Assembly (NCBI GenBank): GCA_027023255.1
Contig: JALVVU010000114.1
Location: 1-37,054, forward strand
Direction: 5' to 3'
Source: Desulfurococcales archaeon
Lineage (GTDB): Archaea; Thermoproteota; Thermoprotei_A; Sulfolobales; NBVN01
Length of the DNA stretch: 37,054 bases
Shown here: positions 33,164-37,054 of the stretch, one piece after another
Layout: each line of letters starts with the position of its first letter
Numbering within the stretch: the first letter of the stretch is position 1
Notes under the pieces: generated by a model
Seen by the model: only the letters and a program-made list of their open reading frames with translations
The model's database searches: none
Told to the model about the DNA's origin: nothing
Translations under genes and position numbers: made by a program

Positions 33164-33511
33164 TTAACAGATCTTAGTACCTGGCTTCACAGGTTTCTCA
33201 ACGGTTAATATCACGGGCGTTTCACCCTCACCGCAACCAGCCGCAAGCAACATCCCCTGAGATTCTAGGCCCATCATACGTTTAGGCTTAAGGTTAGCCA
33301 CCACGATAATGTACTTGCCCTGAAGATCCTCGGGAGCGTACCACTTAGCTAGGCCAGCCAGGATCTGCCTCTCGCCTAACTCACCTAGGTCAACTATTAA
33401 GCGTATTAACTTACGTGAACCCGGTACGCGTTCCGCGTGCTTCACATAACCAACCCTTAAGTCCACCTTGGCAAACTCAGAATACTCGATCATGTTGAGT
33501 GCTTCAGACAT
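33164..33511 (-). CDS. MetRS beta-like tRNA-binding (EMAP/OB-fold) protein
   Basis: About 115 residues. The OB-fold is of the kind appended to methionyl-tRNA synthetase or found alone in archaea: FAKVDLRVGYVKHAERVPGS, then LIVDLGELGERQILAGLAKWY, VVANLKPKRMMGLESQGMLLAA. It binds tRNA and improves aminoacylation by a partner synthetase. ATG 33511 (MSEALN) is chosen rather than the frame opening at 33535, because a TATA-like CATTTATATTTG (about 33541-33552, minus strand) would put the RNA start near 33520. Overlapping none; 14 nt from the glnA stop. Confidence 0.88.
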   Translation of the reverse strand: MSEALNMIEYSEFAKVDLRVGYVKHAERVPGSRKLIRLIVDLGELGERQILAGLAKWYAPEDLQGKYIIVVANLKPKRMMGLESQGMLLAAGCGEGETPVILTVEKPVKPGTKIC

Positions 33512-33601
33512 TCGAATCACCAAAGCCCAGAGCAAAACATCAAATATAAATGTGCTTCCTACTTGACCCTCTAAGTTAAGTTGGGACTAAAGATTGGTCC
33601 C

Positions 33602-34048
33602 CTAAGCTGTCAAGGCTTCCGCTTCTCTTTCTTTCAGGTCAGCTTCTTCGCCTCTAATGGGTTTAAACTTAACTACGTAAGGCACCACGCCATCTAAGGT
33701 AGGTGCTGTTCTCCTGATAGTAGCTTGCACTCTCATACCTACCCGTACTTCCTCCGGCTTCACATCCGTTAGTTGTGCCAGGACCTTCGCTTCCCCTAAC
33801 TTTATAATCGCTATTATTAAGGGCGCGTACTGCTCGAATCCCTTAATAGGTATGTTAAGCACTGTGTAAGTCAGTACCTCACCCTCACGCGGTAACTCTA
33901 TCTCGATAAGGTTCCTGGAACCGCACTTCGGGCATGCAGCCTTAGGTGGGTAGGTGACGAGACCGCAGTCCTGGCACTTGGTGCCTGAGAGCCTTATTAG
34001 GCGGTTCCTTAAACGCCATATCCTCTGGATCGTGGTCACGCGTATCAC
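33602..34048 (-). CDS. DUF35 zinc-ribbon/OB-fold protein, thiolase partner
   Basis: A 148-residue protein with a zinc ribbon (C25, C28, C39, C42 in CQDCG and CPKCG) and an OB-fold (EGEVLTYTVLNIP...). In archaea this family forms a scaffold that channels acetoacetyl-CoA from a thiolase to HMG-CoA synthase at the head of the mevalonate pathway. It overlaps the thiolase gene by 4 nt, which fits a stoichiometric complex. The C-terminal tail is acidic (EEADLKEREAE). Start TTG or ATG at 34048; no start problem visible. Confidence 0.9.
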   Translation of the reverse strand: MIRVTTIQRIWRLRNRLIRLSGTKCQDCGLVTYPPKAACPKCGSRNLIEIELPREGEVLTYTVLNIPIKGFEQYAPLIIAIIKLGEAKVLAQLTDVKPEEVRVGMRVQATIRRTAPTLDGVVPYVVKFKPIRGEEADLKEREAEALTA

Positions 34049-35196
34049 CTCCTCAAAACAACGGTGGTGACGTTCGAACCAACGCCACCTATGTTCTGCG
34101 CTAACCCAACTTCGCCACCCACCTTCAAGCCTGGGAAGTCACCGCGTAACTGCATGGCTATCTCAGCGACCTGGTATATGCCGGTCGCACCTACCGGGTG
34201 ACCCCTAGCCTTAAGACCTCCTGAAGGGTTGAGTACGGGCTTATCTCCAGGCCTAAATCTGCCTTCTGCCCAGAGCCTTGGGGCCTTACCCCTCTCGGCG
34301 AACCCTATTTCCTCTATGCTTATTGCTGCGACTATGCTGTACGCGTCATGTATCTCAGCGACATCAACGTCATCAATACTTACACCAGCCATCCTGAGGG
34401 CCCTATCCGTTGAGAGTTTAGCCGCTATGAACCTGTCCAGCTCGAACCTCGACGAAAGGTCAGGGCTGTCGAGGGCGTTACCTATACCGGCAACCCTCAC
34501 TGGCGTATCATTTAATTTCCGATACTTCTCGGAAACAAGCATGATTGCAGCTGCCCCATCGCTGAGCGGGCACGAGTCAAACAGCCTCACAGGATCAGCT
34601 ATTACTGGGGAATTAATCACTGTCTCCAGCGTTATCTTCTTCCTCAGCTGAGCATACGGGTTATGGTAGGCATTCTCATGCATCATCACCGCCCAGTGAG
34701 CCATCTCCTCACGCGTGACCCCATGTTTATCCATGTAGTACCGCATCACCAGGGCGTTTAAGCCGGCGAAGCTTATGCCGTAGATGAGTTCGTAGTCCGC
34801 GTCCGCAGCATATGCTAAGCCACGAGCAGTGTCAGGGGTGGGGCGCTCATGAAGCTTCTCTATACCCACTACCAAAACCTTATCAAATAAACCAGAGGAT
34901 ACTAGAGAGTAGCCAGCCAGTAGCGCGGCCCCTCCAGAACCGCACGCTCCCTCCGCCTTAAAGCCACTGATCCCTCTTAACCCTGTATGGTCAGCTATTA
35001 AGGCTGCGAGGTTCTCTTGCTCTACTAAGCTACTAAGCATGTTCCCGACGACGATCGCTTCAGGCTTCTCGTTCCCAGCATCCTCCATCGCCTTTACCAC
35101 GACCTCCGCAGCCAGATCCCTTAACGCAACATCTACTCTCTTACCTACCTCAGTTAGACCCACACCAACTATGAAGACATCACGCAATGCACGCAC
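34045..35196 (-). CDS. Acetyl-CoA C-acetyltransferase / SCP2-type thiolase
   Basis: A 383-residue thiolase of the archaeal type. The nucleophile is C85 in EGACGSGGAALLAG. H is in EIHDAYS (about 280), and GGLKARGHPVGATG (about 335-348) carries the second catalytic histidine. The C-terminus ends NIGGVGSNVTTVVL without the second cysteine of bacterial thiolases, as in the SCP2-like branch. It condenses two acetyl-CoA into acetoacetyl-CoA for isoprenoid lipid synthesis when paired with DUF35 and HMG-CoA synthase. Start ATG 35196, four bases after the following gene's stop. Confidence 0.92.
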   Translation of the reverse strand: MRALRDVFIVGVGLTEVGKRVDVALRDLAAEVVVKAMEDAGNEKPEAIVVGNMLSSLVEQENLAALIADHTGLRGISGFKAEGACGSGGAALLAGYSLVSSGLFDKVLVVGIEKLHERPTPDTARGLAYAADADYELIYGISFAGLNALVMRYYMDKHGVTREEMAHWAVMMHENAYHNPYAQLRKKITLETVINSPVIADPVRLFDSCPLSDGAAAIMLVSEKYRKLNDTPVRVAGIGNALDSPDLSSRFELDRFIAAKLSTDRALRMAGVSIDDVDVAEIHDAYSIVAAISIEEIGFAERGKAPRLWAEGRFRPGDKPVLNPSGGLKARGHPVGATGIYQVAEIAMQLRGDFPGLKVGGEVGLAQNIGGVGSNVTTVVLRR

Positions 35197-35199
35197 CCC

Positions 35200-36054
35200 C
35201 TACTTAGACTTACACCTCATAACAACTACGTAGACTCCCCCGCCTGTAGCCTCACCTATAAATAACATTTTAGTCCTCCCTATGCTGCAGCATCTCTCCA
35301 ATCCCTTAACCAGGGAGAGAGCTGCGGCTATGTGTCCCTTGAAGCCTGCCTTTAAAACCTCCTTAACGGGGCTTAGGTCAGCCGACTTGAGTTTAAGGGA
35401 AGCTATGGTCTTCTCAAGAATTTTAGGCTTACTCATGTACCCACTAACAACCTTAATGCTGGACATCTTGCTCCGACCCCTAAATAATTTCTTAATTATC
35501 CTTGGGAGGCTGGATAGAGTTATCTCTGAGAGAAGGTCTGAAAGGGCCCTTTCATCAGTGAGGGAAGTTCTCATGAAGCCCATGAATTCCTTACGCACTT
35601 CGTGTTTCAGGACGTCAACCTTACCCTTCTTATGGAATTCTATAGCGACTGAGGCTGCTGGTGGTTCTCCCCTAACGACAACCATTACTGAGGGAACGCT
35701 TCGGATTGCCTGCTCTATACCGTCATCAAGGGAGTTAAGTACGGTTACCTTAAGCCCGCCCATACCCAGTAGCTCAGGAACTACGTGGAAGTCTGGAGGG
35801 TGATTGTTAGTGTCCGCCACGAAGATAAGGTGTGTGTTGGGGGTTAAGTTAATCCTGCTAAGAACTTCGTAAGCCATAGTGATTTCATCCTCATCTATCG
35901 CGGGGGACGGCACCTTCCTGCCGTCGACCTCGGCAGTATTGGAGGGTGTGTACGTCGTCCAGTCTCTGATTGATGCCATGAATCCCAAACCTAAGTCGAA
36001 TATGGGAGCCCCCTTTTTATTGTTTAGGTTTTTGTTGAAGGTCAGTATAAACAA
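35200..36054 (-). CDS. HMG-CoA synthase-like protein, catalytic cysteine apparently lost
   Basis: A 284-residue protein next to the thiolase. The N-terminal third resembles archaeal HMG-CoA synthase: KVPSPAIDEDEITMAYEVLSR corresponds to its conserved (K)VPGPDEDTxTMAVEAA-type segment. The end, FKGHIAAALSLVKGLE followed by an FIGEATGGGVYVVVM strand, matches the GxTxxASPLLGLxxxL and SxGSGAGSDAF region. The nucleophile region that should read FxCKAGTxAL is replaced by TVLNSLDDGIEQAI, with no cysteine at that site. It is also shorter than the usual 350 residues. A thiolase-fold pseudo-enzyme is the likeliest reading. The start at 36054 is uncertain; TTG or ATG (MASIRDW) about 25 codons in are alternatives. 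Confidence 0.55.
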   Translation of the reverse strand: MFILTFNKNLNNKKGAPIFDLGLGFMASIRDWTTYTPSNTAEVDGRKVPSPAIDEDEITMAYEVLSRINLTPNTHLIFVADTNNHPPDFHVVPELLGMGGLKVTVLNSLDDGIEQAIRSVPSVMVVVRGEPPAASVAIEFHKKGKVDVLKHEVRKEFMGFMRTSLTDERALSDLLSEITLSSLPRIIKKLFRGRSKMSSIKVVSGYMSKPKILEKTIASLKLKSADLSPVKEVLKAGFKGHIAAALSLVKGLERCCSIGRTKMLFIGEATGGGVYVVVMRCKSK

Positions 36055-36144
36055 TTGTCTATAATTCCCTACCCGGACAGGGTCAGATAACTAACGTTTG
36101 TTGTTAGTAGAGTGCGCTTGGAGAGTAATTAACGTAGCGGTCAT

Positions 36145-36154
36145 ACTTTTAACG
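36145..36154 (+). promoter_or_regulatory. TATA-like box for the flippase-like gene
   Basis: ACTTTTAACG, 36-45 nt before TTG 36190, with GGTAGGGTCGGTC between. A short inverted repeat CTAAC-n7-GTTAG lies just upstream (36091-36107). Confidence 0.45.
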
Positions 36155-36189
36155 AAATACTTTACTCAGAGTACAGGTAGGGTCGGTCA

Positions 36190-37054
36190 TTGAGTAGAGT
36201 GAAATACTCAAAGCGACTGACAGTGATGGGCATTATTATAGGGATAATTGCGTACGCCGTAATATTCATCTACATATACAAGGGACACTTCCTAAAATTC
36301 TTCTACATAATCTCCAGAGGGGATGTTGAAGATGCGGCAGTCGCTTACGTAGCTAGGGTTGCTGCAATAACATGCCATGCTCTAACGTGGTGGATAATAA
36401 TTAGAACTTTCAGGAAGGTCAACCCCCTGAAGATACTCGAGATAACTTTCGCCGCAATATTCGTTGAGTTCATAGTACCTGTTGGCGGTGCAACGGAAGT
36501 TGCGAAGCTATTCCTAGTGCTTAAATTAGGGTCACTAAATAGAGAAGAAGGTATAGCGTCCATACTGATGCATAGGCTTGTTGTATCTCTAACGATCTTC
36601 GTGACGACCCTTGTATCCCTCATACTAATAAGTGCCCCGCCAATACTCTTCATAGTCCTAGGCCTCCCAGCCTTAGCACTTCTCCTCATTAACATGGGTG
36701 TCTACGTACTGCCTAAATCCAAAAAAGTCGAGCACCTTGCTGATAGGTTCTTTTCTAGGTTCGGTATCAGTGTCACGGGTTTCGCTGAGAACTATAAGTT
36801 ATGCATGGCGAAGATAAAGAAGTACAAAAAGTTCCTCGTGTTGGCTATTTTAATGGCTTTTGGTGAGAGGTTATCCAACGCTGTGTTCGGGATGGCCGTA
36901 GCGGGGATTGCAGGCACTCATCTAAGTATGCCGCAGGCTTTTCTAACGTTTGACTCGCTATACACGATAATCTGGCTGTTGCCAGCCATAACGCCCGGAG
37001 GTATCGGGATATTCGAGTTCATCCAGATGCTCCTCTTAAGCTACATAGGTGTTG
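36190..37054 (+). CDS. Flippase-like membrane protein, UPF0104/LPG-synthase TM family (3' partial)
   Basis: The frame opens at TTG 36190 and runs off the right edge (288 codons visible). At least seven hydrophobic spans are seen, the first RLTVMGIIIGIIAYAVIFIY. Family motifs include FIVPVGGATEVAKLF (the usual PxGGxGE-type turn) and, near the end, LLPAITPGGIGIFEFIQ. Relatives are lysylphosphatidylglycerol synthetase N-terminal domains and archaeal AglD-like proteins that move lipid-linked molecules. The C-terminus is outside the window, so an attached catalytic domain cannot be excluded. Located divergently from the HMG-CoA-synthase-like gene. Confidence 0.8.
   Translation, partial: MSRVKYSKRLTVMGIIIGIIAYAVIFIYIYKGHFLKFFYIISRGDVEDAAVAYVARVAAITCHALTWWIIIRTFRKVNPLKILEITFAAIFVEFIVPVGGATEVAKLFLVLKLGSLNREEGIASILMHRLVVSLTIFVTTLVSLILISAPPILFIVLGLPALALLLINMGVYVLPKSKKVEHLADRFFSRFGISVTGFAENYKLCMAKIKKYKKFLVLAILMAFGERLSNAVFGMAVAGIAGTHLSMPQAFLTFDSLYTIIWLLPAITPGGIGIFEFIQMLLLSYIGV

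Overview
The window comes from a hyperthermophilic or thermophilic crenarchaeon (Thermoproteota, Thermoprotei; a Desulfurococcales-like lineage is my best guess but not proven). The signs are TATA-type promoters just ahead of leaderless or short-leader genes, frequent TTG/GTG starts, heavy AGG and ATA codon use, the archaeal proteasome-exosome superoperon, a short crenarchaeal XPF nuclease, BHB-type tRNA introns and a Brix protein. I see no insertion sequence, CRISPR array or prophage.

Layout. 1-817: end of a ClpP-class membrane-protease-like gene, cut by the left edge. 998-3215 (minus): a single initiator tRNA-Met gene spread over about 2.2 kb, because two large introns interrupt it, each carrying its own LAGLIDADG homing endonuclease gene (360 aa and 218 aa). 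This is the most unusual item in the window. 3253-4296: DUF1152 protein. 4365-9696: the classic co-directional cluster psmA, SBDS, rrp4, rrp41, rrp42, rpl37ae, Brix, pcc1. It links protein degradation, RNA degradation, ribosome assembly and tRNA modification, and rrp42 has an extra acidic tail of about 150 residues. 9750-14465 continues on the same strand with prefoldin beta, a DUF3194 gene that appears to start at CTG, a DHH phosphoesterase, an XPF-type nuclease and EF-2.

14485-18382 (minus): a GNAT acetyltransferase directly after an HDAC-fold deacetylase, a sugar-nucleotide epimerase and a degenerate DHH/RecJ-like protein. 18640-20724: membrane pyrophosphatase with a K+-independent signature, preceded by an unusually long leader. 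20970-25005 (mostly minus): cobalamin adenosyltransferase, M28-type peptidase, DUF2283, a tiny plus-strand cysteine-rich protein, and S-adenosylhomocysteine hydrolase. 25197-31177 (plus): a 50-aa zinc ribbon protein, a nitrilase-family amidase overlapping a GT39-like glycosyltransferase, and pyruvate phosphate dikinase. 31227-33149: an Lrp-type regulator divergent from glutamine synthetase, with repeated TGTTCG hexamers between them. 33164-36054 (minus): a MetRS-beta-like tRNA-binding protein, then a DUF35/thiolase/HMG-CoA-synthase-like trio whose third member seems to lack the catalytic cysteine. 36190 to the right edge: start of a flippase-like membrane protein.

Most of the content is housekeeping: translation, RNA turnover, proteolysis, C3 and nitrogen metabolism. 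The selfish element is the pair of introns inserted in the gene that starts every protein. They can persist only if both introns are removed precisely by the tRNA splicing endonuclease. The T-loop intron has a textbook bulge-helix-bulge at its boundaries. The anticodon-side intron has a more complex 3' junction that I could not resolve to a clean mature sequence.
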